NCBI RefSeq assembly: GCF_049701175.1
Contig: NZ_JBNATW010000015.1
Location: 1-52,122, forward strand
Direction: 5' to 3'
DNA length: 52,122 nucleotides
Source of the DNA: Thermovenabulum sp049701175
Lineage (GTDB): Bacteria; Bacillota; Thermosediminibacteria; Thermosediminibacterales; Thermosediminibacteraceae
The notes below the pieces were generated by a model. That model ran no database searches, had not been told where the DNA came from, and worked only from the letters and a program-made list of their open reading frames with translations. Numbering within the stretch: position 1 is the first letter of the stretch; the number at the start of each line of letters is the position of its first letter. This document shows, in pieces, positions 34,526 to 43,959 of this stretch. Made by a program: the position numbers and the translations under genes.

Positions 34526-36178
34526 TTATCCTGTCCGAATAATCGAATAAAGTAATAAAAGCCCAAAGATGCCTGCTACAAGGTATCCCAAGATCCCTAT
34601 AGCAGAAATTCCGAAAATATATGGGCCAACATCAGCGCGTATTATAAGGGAAGAAGCTACTATTATCGCTGAAACAATTAATCCTATTACCAAACGATTC
34701 ACCATCCTGTTTAACTCAAAGGCAAACTTTTCAAGGCCCTTATATTCAAAATCGATTTTTACGCTGTCCTCTCCCAACTTATCGTTCAGTTTATTTACTA
34801 TATCCGGTATATTCTTTAACGCCTTTACTACCCTCCTAAGGTCGTCCCCCGCAATTTTAAAAATCCTTTCTGGGCTGTAATTCGATATCATAAGTTCTAA
34901 CATAAAAGGCTTTGCTACACTTATGATGTCAAAATCAGGATAAAGCTCCTTACCGAGCCCCTCTGCCGTAATTACCGCTTTTATAAGCAAAACTAAATTA
35001 GATGGGACCTTTACTCTGTGCTTTTGGGATAATCTAAGCATTTCAGGAAGCATCTCAGACATGTTGATTTCCTTTAAGGTTTTACCGTAATATCTTTCTA
35101 CTATTTCTTCTATATCAGACCTCAATTTATTATAATTAATTTTTTCCTCGACAAAGCCTATTTCTAAAAGGGTATCGCAAATTTTATCTATATCTTTATT
35201 TATTGCTCCTCTTACAAGCTCCAACATCTTATATTTATAGTAATTGTCTATCCTTCCCATTATTCCAAAATCAATAAATGCTATTCTGCCGTCTTTTTTT
35301 ACAATTATATTGCCACCGTGGGGGTCAGCGTGGAAAAATCCATGATTAAAGATCTGCTTTAATATGGCTCTTGCACCCTTTTCGGCAAGTTCTTTTTTAG
35401 AAAAGCCCAGTTTTTCTATACTCTCTATATCTTTAACTTTCACCCCTTCAATGTATTCCATAACTAGAACCTTTTTGGTGCAGTATTCCCAGTAAACTTT
35501 TGGAACATACACCGTATCATCCTTTTCAAAATTCCTTCTAAACCTTTCTATATTCCAGCCTTCTCTCAAAAAATCGAGTTCATTTCTTATTCCTTCCGAA
35601 AATTCCTCAGCTATTCCTACAGGGTCATATAAACGGCTTTCCGGAATATACTTTTCTATCAGCCTTGCAGCATGAAAAAGAATGTCCAAATCTGCATTTA
35701 TAACCTTTTCAATATCAGGCCTTTGTACCTTTACAACCACTTCCTCTTGGGTTTTAAGTCTTGCTCTATGAACCTGGCCTATGGAAGCAGCGGCGATTGG
35801 AATTTCTTCAAAATAGTCAAAAACATCTTCTAATTTTTCTCCCAATTCTTCTTCTATCATTAATTTTATTTTAGAAAATTCCACACCGGGCACTTCATCC
35901 TGCAATTTCTTTAATTCCGTGATGTAGTCTTCGGGAAGAATATCAGACCTCGTGCTGAGAATTTGCCCAAGTTTTATAAAAGTAGGCCCCAGCTCTTCAA
36001 GCATAAGCCTCACTCTCATTGGAGGTGTTAACCTTTCATCGACTGTTTTGACCTTTGGAACGAATCTTATAATACCAATTTTTTCTAAAATATACCCAAA
36101 ACCGTATTTTAAAGCTGTATTTATTATCTGTTGTAAACGTTTGGCATTTTGATAAGAAAAACTGGTCTTTTTAAACAA
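34526..36178 (-). CDS. ABC1/UbiB-family atypical kinase, membrane anchored
   Basis: This protein of about 550 residues has PTFIKLGQILSTR (KxGQ), AAASIGQVHRA in place of a Gly-rich loop, VVVKVQRP with the catalytic Lys, GFFHADPHGGNI and FIDFGIMG. Two C-terminal membrane helices lie at about 495-550. UbiB proteins support quinone biosynthesis, but anaerobic Clostridia carry them too, with unknown role. A TTG at 36178 fits GGGAGG seven bases upstream; an ATG at 36196 has no site of its own. The ribosome site is inside a terminator-like hairpin. Confidence 0.85.
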   Translation of the reverse strand: MFKKTSFSYQNAKRLQQIINTALKYGFGYILEKIGIIRFVPKVKTVDERLTPPMRVRLMLEELGPTFIKLGQILSTRSDILPEDYITELKKLQDEVPGVEFSKIKLMIEEELGEKLEDVFDYFEEIPIAAASIGQVHRARLKTQEEVVVKVQRPDIEKVINADLDILFHAARLIEKYIPESRLYDPVGIAEEFSEGIRNELDFLREGWNIERFRRNFEKDDTVYVPKVYWEYCTKKVLVMEYIEGVKVKDIESIEKLGFSKKELAEKGARAILKQIFNHGFFHADPHGGNIIVKKDGRIAFIDFGIMGRIDNYYKYKMLELVRGAINKDIDKICDTLLEIGFVEEKINYNKLRSDIEEIVERYYGKTLKEINMSEMLPEMLRLSQKHRVKVPSNLVLLIKAVITAEGLGKELYPDFDIISVAKPFMLELMISNYSPERIFKIAGDDLRRVVKALKNIPDIVNKLNDKLGEDSVKIDFEYKGLEKFAFELNRMVNRLVIGLIVSAIIVASSLIIRADVGPYIFGISAIGILGYLVAGIFGLLLLYSIIRTG

Positions 36179-36182
36179 AAAA

Positions 36183-36224
36183 ATTCCTCCCTTCATCTAA
36201 AATATAGCATTCCAAGGGAGGAAT
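36183..36224 (-). terminator. Terminator-like hairpin covering the UbiB ribosome site
   Basis: ATTCCTCCCTT and AAGGGAGGAAT form a perfect 11-bp stem with a 20-base loop (arms 36214-36224 and 36183-36193). On the minus strand the stem is followed at once by seven T, so it has terminator form. Its 3' arm contains the GGGAGG used by the kinase gene, and the U run leads straight into its TTG start. It lies nine bases past the glycosyltransferase stop. Confidence 0.75.
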
Positions 36225-36232
36225 GTAAAATT

Positions 36233-37630
36233 TTAAAATTCCTTCCTACCCACAACCCCCCAGCTGTGCTTTAATCTGTTGTAGTTCATTATGCCGCTTA
36301 CCCTAAAAAAAGCCGTAAGCTGCCTGTAGCCAAAGTTCTCCAAAATAGCATAAAACATTAACTTTAAAAACTGCCCTAAACTTTTATATTTATTAAAGGT
36401 ATATTCTTCCAGAAGTATTGCTCCTGCTGAAAGGATAATCCCGTAGCAGATGGAAATTGCCAAAAATAAAAGGAAAAACCTGTAATCAATAATCCCGAAC
36501 AAAAAGGAAATAGGCACTATTATATACCCAGCTACTTCAATCAAAGGCCCCAGCATCTCAAAAATCCAGAAATAAGTAGCAGCATATAGTCCTAAAACTC
36601 CAAATTTAGGATTCAAAAGAATTTTTCTATGTCTAAAAAGGGAATCCATCAACCCTATCTGCCACCTTCTTCTTTGAATTTTCAAGCTTTTTAAATCCTC
36701 AGGCACCTGTGTCCAGCATACAGGGTCGGGAATAAACCTTATCCTGTATTTCTTTTTATTCTCCCTCATTTTCCTGTGAAGCCTCACTACGAGTTCCATA
36801 TCCTCTCCAATGGTGCCCCTTTGATATCCGCCCGCTTCAATCACCGCTTCCTTTTTAAAAGCACCAAAAGCTCCTGAAATTATAAGAAGGGAACCAAGAG
36901 CGTCCCAACCCATCCTTCCGGTCAAAAAAGCCCTTAAATATTCAACAACCTGAAAGCAGGCAAGGGATTTTTGGGGAAGCCTTACTTCTTTTATTATACC
37001 ACCTTCTATAATGCTTCCATTGGCAACCCTCACGATTCCCCCTACAGCAACTGTATTCATATCCTCCAAAAATGGCATTATCACTCGGACTAAGGAATCG
37101 CTTTCCAAAACAGAATCAGCATCTATCGAAACAAATACGGGGTATGATGAGACATTTATACCCGCATTTAAAGCATCAGCCTTCCCTCCGTTCTCTTTGT
37201 CGACAACAGTAAGGTTTAAGATTTCAGGGTTTTTGTATATACCCTTAATTTTTTCAGTCCTTAGTTTAACCCTTATCGGCTGGTTTATTTTCTTCAAATT
37301 GAATGCCTCTATAATATTTTTGAGTGTACTATCCTTCGAGCCGTCATTAACAACTACAATTTCAAAAAGAGGATAATTTAAGTCCATTAAAGATTTTATA
37401 TTTTCCACAATGGTTTTTTCTTCATTATATGCAGGTACTATTATCGAAATAGGTAACATATTTTGGGAGGCAATGTATCTTTTATAATCCGAATAAATCG
37501 TCCTTTTTATATAATTGCCCAGATGTATTGCTGACAAAATTAGCTGAAGAAAGTAAATAAAATTTATTGTTATGACGTAAAAAAGGACAAAATCGTTAAA
37601 TCCGATTATAAATCTCCTTAACGTCTCCAT
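36233..37630 (-). CDS. Processive-type GT2 membrane glycosyltransferase (PgaC/HasA-like)
   Basis: This 465-residue protein has an N-terminal helix, a cytosolic GT-A domain and about four C-terminal helices. Motifs are SIIVPAYNEEKTI, VVVNDGSKDST, SIDADS (DxD), GAFKKEA, the catalytic GEDMEL and QRRRWQIG, the set seen in cellulose, poly-N-acetylglucosamine and hyaluronan synthases. It should make and extrude a polysaccharide. It is last in an operon with the HEAT-repeat, REC/GGDEF-like and DUF342 genes. No BcsB or PgaB partner is present here. Confidence 0.88.
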   Translation of the reverse strand: METLRRFIIGFNDFVLFYVITINFIYFLQLILSAIHLGNYIKRTIYSDYKRYIASQNMLPISIIVPAYNEEKTIVENIKSLMDLNYPLFEIVVVNDGSKDSTLKNIIEAFNLKKINQPIRVKLRTEKIKGIYKNPEILNLTVVDKENGGKADALNAGINVSSYPVFVSIDADSVLESDSLVRVIMPFLEDMNTVAVGGIVRVANGSIIEGGIIKEVRLPQKSLACFQVVEYLRAFLTGRMGWDALGSLLIISGAFGAFKKEAVIEAGGYQRGTIGEDMELVVRLHRKMRENKKKYRIRFIPDPVCWTQVPEDLKSLKIQRRRWQIGLMDSLFRHRKILLNPKFGVLGLYAATYFWIFEMLGPLIEVAGYIIVPISFLFGIIDYRFFLLFLAISICYGIILSAGAILLEEYTFNKYKSLGQFLKLMFYAILENFGYRQLTAFFRVSGIMNYNRLKHSWGVVGRKEF

Positions 37631-37635
37631 AAAAT

Positions 37636-38793
37636 TTAAACCCCTTCCGAAGAAGACTCAAGATATTCTCGAATCTTTTCTGATGATTTCCTGTCTTCTT
37701 CATGGATTGAATTGGATAAATTTAAAATTTCCTGAAGTTTTCCAGATACTACTATATAATATAAAATTATATCCTTTGCAAATTTATCTTCTCCATCCAG
37801 TACTTCCGCAAGTATGCTTTGATAATTTCCTATCTTAAAAATGGCACCGGCGGAATTGTACCTTACCCACCATTCACCATCACTTAATGCCTTTTTAAGG
37901 AAGGGAAGAGCCTTAGGGTCTTTCAGTTCGCCTAAAGCCTTTGCAGCAACAGCTCTTATCTGCCAATCATCATCAAAAAGGGCTTTTATAATATCGTCAA
38001 TATATTTTAACGCCCCCATTTGGCCAATTGCCTTTATTGCCGCTATTCTCCTCAAAAAGCTTTTAGAATTTAAAAAGCGTGAAATTTCTTCTGATAAATC
38101 AATCATAAAATTATTTCCAGCAGATTTAATAAATATCGAAGATATAAAGTCATCTTCGTGAAAAATCATAGATTTATAGAGGGAAATTTTATCTCCTTCA
38201 AAGCTGTCTACAATCTCTAATAAATTTCGTTCACTTAATATATTTAGCCCCAACATTTCTTTAAAAATTTTTGTAAAATACTCTAAATCTCCAATTTTAG
38301 CAAGGGCTAAAGCTGCATGGTATTTTACATCAGCAAAATCGATTTTCAAAGCCTCATACAAATCCACCAAGGCTTTTTTACTCCTATATTCCCCCAATCG
38401 CTTGCAGGCAATAGCCTTTTGGTAAAGGTCTTTCCCTTTAAGTCTTTTAATTTCAAAATCAACCAACCCGAGTTTTTCGCAAAGCATGGTTATTTTGTTT
38501 CTAATTTCTCCTGAATAAAGCTCAAAATATTTGATTAATTTTTCTGCTACAATGTCTTTCTCATAGTACTTCTTTAACTTTCTTTTTAACTTAATCACTT
38601 CCTCCTCTTTTACTTCGTCTATATTGACTAAAATCTCATCTACCAATGGTGCAAGAAGGTTATAAGCCTTATTCTTTTTCTTTTCGTATATCATTTCACG
38701 CATCTTTAAATAAGCAAGGTAAAGATAAAGCAGCAAAAGAAGAGAAATCAAAAAAAATAAGGAATAATATACTGTCTTTTCAAAAAAAGTCAT
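37636..38793 (-). CDS. Membrane-anchored HEAT-repeat protein
   Basis: The 385-residue protein has one N-terminal membrane helix (residues 8-31) and a cytosolic body of helical repeats. Clear HEAT-like units are ALALAKIGD, AAIKAIGQMG, DWQIRAVAAKALGELKDPKALPFL and EWWVRYNSAGAIFKIGN. Such repeats bind other proteins. Lying five bases before the GT2 gene and after the signalling gene, it could be the adaptor linking them; this is inference. Confidence 0.78.
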   Translation of the reverse strand: MTFFEKTVYYSLFFLISLLLLLYLYLAYLKMREMIYEKKKNKAYNLLAPLVDEILVNIDEVKEEEVIKLKRKLKKYYEKDIVAEKLIKYFELYSGEIRNKITMLCEKLGLVDFEIKRLKGKDLYQKAIACKRLGEYRSKKALVDLYEALKIDFADVKYHAALALAKIGDLEYFTKIFKEMLGLNILSERNLLEIVDSFEGDKISLYKSMIFHEDDFISSIFIKSAGNNFMIDLSEEISRFLNSKSFLRRIAAIKAIGQMGALKYIDDIIKALFDDDWQIRAVAAKALGELKDPKALPFLKKALSDGEWWVRYNSAGAIFKIGNYQSILAEVLDGEDKFAKDIILYYIVVSGKLQEILNLSNSIHEEDRKSSEKIREYLESSSEGV

Positions 38794-38813
38794 TTAAAAA
38801 AACCCCTTTACAT

Positions 38814-40307
38814 TTAAGCAAATTTTTCTATTTTATAGTCCAATTCCACTGGTGAAAAGGGCTTTGTTATAAAATCGTCCGCTCCTGCTTTCATTGCCCG
38901 TTCTATATACATTTCCATTTTTTGTGATGTAAGCACAATAACTTTGGTATTTCTATCCATTTCTTTTAGGCGTTTTGTGAGTATATCGCCATCCATTCCC
39001 GGAAGTAGAAATTCGGTGATAATCACCTTTGGTCCTTCTTTTTCAAAAATCTCCAAAGCATCGTTTGCCGATAAGGCGGTAAAGACCTTGTAGCCCTTTA
39101 GCTCGTACCTCTTTTTTAACACTTCCATTGTCATGTTATCCGGTTCGATTATCAATATTTTTTTATCCTTTTTCTCCGCCTCTTCAGGCCATATATAGAT
39201 TTCCCCTTTCTTTTTTTCTTTCCCCATTTCGACACATTTTTTCGCCTTGTCTATAAGTTCATCCAGAGTATCCAAGGCTTTTCCCTTTTTAACTATACCT
39301 GCAGTAAAGCTGAACTCAAATCCTATAATCTCCTTCATTTTATAAGCAATATCTTTTATGCCACTTAACCTATCAAAAGCTTCATTTATGTCTACTTCCG
39401 GAAATACAATAAAAAGCTCATCTTCTTTATACCTGAAGGCCATTTCACCCTCTTTCAAATTCTCCTTTATAATAAAAGCAATTTCTTTTAATAACCTGTT
39501 TCCCGAAGTTTTACCATATCTCTCGTTAATATTTTTCATATCATCAATATCTATTAAAACCATTGTAAAATCAGTATCATAAATCTTTGATTGATCAAAT
39601 TTTACCCTTGAAAGCTCTAAGCCCAAATTTTGAGAAAAAAGCCCTGTTAAAGGATCCTTTACACTGCATTTTTTTATTAAAGAGGATATTTTTGTAATAT
39701 TTTTTATTTTTTGTGCATTTATTTCATTATTTTGGGTCAAATCTATATAATCAATAGCCCCTTGATTTATGAAATACAATCTTTTTTCCCAGGAGCTACT
39801 ACCCACTACCAACAGGAGAATATTTTCAAAAAAACTGTTGTCTTTTAAATTTTGAAATACAGCCTTACCTCTCTCTTCGCTATCGTCAAATATAAGGACA
39901 GCATCGGGAATAATTAAATAAGCTTCTGTTAAAAAATCCTCTTCTGAAGTTTTTAAATAGATCTCCATATTTTTGTTTTTCAATTCATAAATAAAATTTT
40001 CAATATACGGATCTTCCATCGAAGAAAAAATAAGTATGCAATTTTCTCTCGGAAAATACTCTTCAAGCACAATCGAAAGCTCTAATAATCCTTCTAAAAC
40101 CTTTTCTCTTTTCTTGTCACGGGTAAAGCTTGCCTCAATCTCGGCAATAATTATTTTCAATTTTAAAAAATCTTCTTCCTCAAATATCTCTCTTTTCTTG
40201 AGCTCCTTGATTTTATTTATTAATTGGTCATCATCCAATTTGTTAAAAACATCAATGAGCCCTTTTATCTCAGAGTAAAAACTCTTTAGCTCCTCTATTT
40301 CCCCCAT
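38814..40307 (-). CDS. REC-like / degenerate GGDEF / degenerate REC signalling protein
   Basis: This 497-residue cytosolic protein has three parts: a receiver-like fold (about 90-200), a GGDEF domain (about 215-370, with DPLTGLFSQNLG and MVLIDIDDMKNINERYG), and a C-terminal receiver (about 383-497). The GGDEF signature reads KEDEL (residues 294-298) and the RxxD I-site position reads KEGE, so cyclase activity and product binding are doubtful. In the last receiver the phospho-acceptor Asp is Glu (about 432, TEFLLPGMDG), while the conserved Thr and Lys remain, resembling a permanently active state. It lies between DUF342 and HEAT-repeat genes. Confidence 0.82.
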   Translation of the reverse strand: MGEIEELKSFYSEIKGLIDVFNKLDDDQLINKIKELKKREIFEEEDFLKLKIIIAEIEASFTRDKKREKVLEGLLELSIVLEEYFPRENCILIFSSMEDPYIENFIYELKNKNMEIYLKTSEEDFLTEAYLIIPDAVLIFDDSEERGKAVFQNLKDNSFFENILLLVVGSSSWEKRLYFINQGAIDYIDLTQNNEINAQKIKNITKISSLIKKCSVKDPLTGLFSQNLGLELSRVKFDQSKIYDTDFTMVLIDIDDMKNINERYGKTSGNRLLKEIAFIIKENLKEGEMAFRYKEDELFIVFPEVDINEAFDRLSGIKDIAYKMKEIIGFEFSFTAGIVKKGKALDTLDELIDKAKKCVEMGKEKKKGEIYIWPEEAEKKDKKILIIEPDNMTMEVLKKRYELKGYKVFTALSANDALEIFEKEGPKVIITEFLLPGMDGDILTKRLKEMDRNTKVIVLTSQKMEMYIERAMKAGADDFITKPFSPVELDYKIEKFA

Positions 40308-40332
40308 AAAGTGCCCCCCTTCTTGTAAATAT

Positions 40333-41724
40333 TTATATTATTCTCTCTACAACAATGCTTCCTTCCCTATTTAAGAAAATTGCTCTTTCAATAGTATCTC
40401 TTACTCTATACACTGCATTACCTATCTTTACAGCAACTCCTGGATATACGACTTCTTTTGCCGTTATCCTTGCTTCTGTAATGTTTTTCAACTCCTCCTC
40501 TAATTTTTCTTTTTCCTTGTAGAGCTCATTTAGGTTTTCTTTAAGAGAAGCTCTCGTATTATACAATTTTTCAAGTGTAATATAATTTTCTTGTGACAAT
40601 TTATTGGCTTTCTTCATTGTTTCAAAAAGGAGTATAGCCCTCTCGACCTTAGCCAACTCAAATTCCGCATTTTTTATATTTGTGACAATCTCCTGTAGCT
40701 TTATATTTAAGAAAGGATTTACACCTACTTCAAGTTCAGTAGGTGTTGCCATATGTGAACCTATGATATTAGCGAATATTTCCTTGTGTGCTGATGCCCT
40801 TCCGCCTACCAGCAGGCCTTTTTTGCCGGAAAACTTTATATTTTCTCCAGCAATTAAGACACTGTGCATTGCGTATTCATTTATGTAAATATTTCCACCA
40901 GCTTCTATAAAACCATTTTCAACAAACTTTACAGAAACATCAGATTTTGCCTTTACAACGCCTTTATTACCACCCTTGACGCCACCTCTTATTAAAACCT
41001 TGCCTTCAGAAATAACTTCAGCAGATTCCACATAACCCTCTATTTCAATGTCTCCTTGAGCCTTAACGCGGTATCCTCCAACCACATTTCCGTAAATTTT
41101 AATACTGCCAATGAACTCCACATTTCCGGTTTTGGGACCTATATCATCTCTTATTTCCATAACAGGATATACACTTATCTTATGATCCTGAAAACTGGGT
41201 GAACCATCTATAAGTGAATAAAATTTAGTTTTATCCTCTGAGCTCACAACATTTTTACCCACTATGAGTTTTGGTTCCTTCCCATCCTTAGCAGGAAGAA
41301 GCTTTCCCTTCACTGTATAACCTGGGATACCCTTTGTTGGCATAATTTTTTCAGCTATCAATTGTCCCTTTAAAACATTTGTAATATAACCTAAGTCTCT
41401 AAAATCTACCCTTCCATCTTCGGTTATTTTGGGTTTAAGCTCCTTTTTGAGTTCAAAATAGAATCTAATTTCTCCATCACGCCCTGCTACCGGTTCTTTA
41501 CCTTTTGCAACAAGAAAATTGGTGTTGTATTTCTTTTCTCTAACAATCCTTTCTACCGCATCAATATCAACGCCATATACTACCCCGCTGTTTTTTAAAG
41601 CCTTTAATATGTCATCAGCCTTTAGTTCCGCTCCCTCCCTTATTGGAATTATTTTTACAAAAGCAGACATTTCGTCTTTTGATATTTCGACTTCAATTTT
41701 GTAATTTTCTAAAATGTCCATCAT
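40333..41724 (-). CDS. DUF342/FapA family protein
   Basis: This 463-residue protein has the FapA/DUF342 layout: an N-terminal domain ending in the family block AKGKEPVAGRDGEI, then a right-handed beta-helix core (IKIYGNVVGGYRVKAQGDIEIEGYVESA, IRGGVKGGNKGVVKAKSDV, FVENGFIEAGGNIYI), a coiled coil at about 350-420 and a short C-terminal beta part. In Vibrio, FapA affects cell-pole proteins and flagella; elsewhere function is unclear. GGGAGG seven bases before the ATG at 41724 sets the start. It begins the operon with the signalling, HEAT and GT2 genes. Confidence 0.85.
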   Translation of the reverse strand: MMDILENYKIEVEISKDEMSAFVKIIPIREGAELKADDILKALKNSGVVYGVDIDAVERIVREKKYNTNFLVAKGKEPVAGRDGEIRFYFELKKELKPKITEDGRVDFRDLGYITNVLKGQLIAEKIMPTKGIPGYTVKGKLLPAKDGKEPKLIVGKNVVSSEDKTKFYSLIDGSPSFQDHKISVYPVMEIRDDIGPKTGNVEFIGSIKIYGNVVGGYRVKAQGDIEIEGYVESAEVISEGKVLIRGGVKGGNKGVVKAKSDVSVKFVENGFIEAGGNIYINEYAMHSVLIAGENIKFSGKKGLLVGGRASAHKEIFANIIGSHMATPTELEVGVNPFLNIKLQEIVTNIKNAEFELAKVERAILLFETMKKANKLSQENYITLEKLYNTRASLKENLNELYKEKEKLEEELKNITEARITAKEVVYPGVAVKIGNAVYRVRDTIERAIFLNREGSIVVERII

Positions 41725-41789
41725 GCTTTTGCCTCCCAAAAGTGCCCCCGCAAATATTTTATCATATTTTGTATAATTTTTCATAAAAA

Positions 41790-41823
41790 TACCAAAATAA
41801 ATACCCCGGCATTTATCCGAGGT
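41790..41823 (-). terminator. Terminator after the metal ATPase gene
   Basis: CCGAGGT (41817-41823) pairs with ACCCCGG (41803-41809) in a 7-bp stem with one wobble; ATTTATTTT follows on the minus strand. It separates the metal-resistance operon from the DUF342 operon. Confidence 0.75.
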
Positions 41824-41829
41824 AACTTG

Positions 41830-43953
41830 TTAAATGTTTTGAGTTCGAAGTACCCTTAAAGAATTAAGAACAGCAAGCAGAGCTACTCCCACATCTGCGA
41901 ATACAGCTTCCCACATTGTTGCACTGCCAAAAGCTCCTAAAATAAGTATCAATGCTTTGACACCAAGTGAAAATACGATGTTTTCAACAACAATCCTTTT
42001 TGTATATCTTGCGATTTTTATAGCTTTTACCAATTTAGAAGGTTCATCGGTCATCAAGACAATATCCGAGGCCTCTATAGCCGCATCGGAACCGAGCCCA
42101 CCCATAGCTATTCCAATGTCCGAACGAGCAAGAACAGGAGCATCGTTTATTCCATCTCCTACAAAAATCAATTTTTCTTTTCTCAATTTTCTCTTTAAAA
42201 GCTCTTCCACCTTTTCCACCTTGTGGTAGGGTAAAAGATCTGAATAATATTCTTCGATGCCGAGGCTTTCAGCAACTTTTTTGGCGGAATTAAAGCTGTC
42301 GCCAGTTAGCATGATAATGTTTTTAATACCCAAGTCCCTTAAAGAATTGATAGCATCCTTTGAATCTTCTTTTATTTTATCTGAAATCAAAATAAAACCT
42401 GCATAAACTTTATCTACAGCCACATAAACCTTTGTATCTCCTTCTTCCTTTTCTTCATATAGAATATCTTCCTTTTTCATTAATTTTATATTCCCTACAA
42501 TTAATTCTCTGCCGTCAACTTTGGCTTTTATACCGTAGCCGGGAATCTCCTCAAAACTTCTTATTTTTTCTTTTTTTACTTCTTTCCCATAAGCCTTTAA
42601 TATGGATATGGCTACGGGATGATTGGAGAAACTTTCCGCATGGGCTGCCAACTCCAAAACCTCACCTGCTGAAAAACCGTTTTCACTCTTAATTTTTGTT
42701 ACTTCAAAAACGCCTTTTGTAAGGGTTCCCGTCTTATCAAATACCACAAATTTTGCATTGTTTAAAGCTTCCAAGAAATTACTTCCTTTTATTAAAATTC
42801 CTTCTTTTGCTGCCCTTCCTATACCGCCGAAAAATCCAAGGGGTATGGAAATGACAAGGGCGCACGGGCACGAAATTACAAGAAAAATAAGTGCCCTGTA
42901 AAGCCATTGAGAGAAAGAGGTATTTTTATAGATAATCGGTGGAATTACTGCAATGAGCAAAGCGCAAAAAACTACAAAAGGTGTATAGTAGCGCGCAAAG
43001 GTGGTTATAAAATTTTCGGTGTAAGCCTTTTTTGAAGAGGCATTTTCAACTAAATCCAATATTTTTAAAACTGTAGATTCTTTATATTCTTTCATTACCT
43101 TTATGACTAAAAGCCCATTTTTATTTACAAATCCGGATAGCACTTCGTCTCCCGGTTTTGCCTCTCTTGGAACCGATTCCCCTGTAATAGAAAAGGTATC
43201 TAAAAAAGAATTCCCTTCCTCAACGATTCCATCAACGGGAATCCTTTCACCGGGTTTTACTATTACAATATCTCCAACCTTTACCTTTTCTGGATAAACT
43301 TTTATTACCTCACTCCCTACTCTCAAATTGACATAATCCGGGCGTATATCCATTAAATCACTTATGGATTTCCTCGAACGTTTCACCGCTATGTCCTGTA
43401 AAAGTTCACCGATTTTATAAAAGATCATAACCGCCGCGCCTTCGGGAAATTCTTTTATGGCGAAGGCCCCAATGGTAGCAATGGTCATTAAAAAATTTTC
43501 ATCAAAAATTTGGCCTTTAAAAATATTCCTTAGGGATTTTTTTATTACTTCTTTACCTGCCAATATATAACTTGATATATAGAAAATAACTCTAAAATTA
43601 TATGAAATGCTTAATATGAAAGGCAATAAATATAAAATTAAACTGAAAGTCAAAAGAAGGATTTCTTTCTTTTCGGTGTCTTCTAAAAAATAATTTTCCT
43701 TGTATTGCTTTTTTTCTTTTACAACCACATGAGGTTCATAAAACTTTACAATTTTTTCAATTTCGCTAATTATACTCTCCTTTTCTTCTTTATTGTTTAT
43801 TTCAAAGGTAAGGGTTTGATTTACAAGATTTATTGTTGCATTTTTAATACCTTCCATTTCCTTTAACTTTTTTTCAATTTTATCAGCGCACACAGGGCAG
43901 GTCAAACCTTCTAAAACGACTTCCTTTTTTAGACCCCCGCTCAAAAAAAACAC
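41830..43953 (-). CDS. cadA: Heavy-metal P1B-type ATPase (CadA/ZntA-like)
   Basis: The 707-residue pump starts with an HMA domain (GLTCPVCADKIEKKL, about residues 17-40). It has ITGES in the actuator, CPC in a membrane helix (CPCALVISIPLG, about 359), the phosphorylated Asp in DKTGTLTKG (about 405), SNHPVA, and MLTGD with VGDGINDAPVLARSDIG. CPC plus a CadC-type repressor favours Cd/Zn/Pb export over copper. The start is GTG at 43953 or, with better ribosome-site spacing, TTG at 43944. It follows the repressor gene by six bases. Confidence 0.9.
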   Translation of the reverse strand: MFFLSGGLKKEVVLEGLTCPVCADKIEKKLKEMEGIKNATINLVNQTLTFEINNKEEKESIISEIEKIVKFYEPHVVVKEKKQYKENYFLEDTEKKEILLLTFSLILYLLPFILSISYNFRVIFYISSYILAGKEVIKKSLRNIFKGQIFDENFLMTIATIGAFAIKEFPEGAAVMIFYKIGELLQDIAVKRSRKSISDLMDIRPDYVNLRVGSEVIKVYPEKVKVGDIVIVKPGERIPVDGIVEEGNSFLDTFSITGESVPREAKPGDEVLSGFVNKNGLLVIKVMKEYKESTVLKILDLVENASSKKAYTENFITTFARYYTPFVVFCALLIAVIPPIIYKNTSFSQWLYRALIFLVISCPCALVISIPLGFFGGIGRAAKEGILIKGSNFLEALNNAKFVVFDKTGTLTKGVFEVTKIKSENGFSAGEVLELAAHAESFSNHPVAISILKAYGKEVKKEKIRSFEEIPGYGIKAKVDGRELIVGNIKLMKKEDILYEEKEEGDTKVYVAVDKVYAGFILISDKIKEDSKDAINSLRDLGIKNIIMLTGDSFNSAKKVAESLGIEEYYSDLLPYHKVEKVEELLKRKLRKEKLIFVGDGINDAPVLARSDIGIAMGGLGSDAAIEASDIVLMTDEPSKLVKAIKIARYTKRIVVENIVFSLGVKALILILGAFGSATMWEAVFADVGVALLAVLNSLRVLRTQNI

Positions 43954-43959
43954 CTTCTC

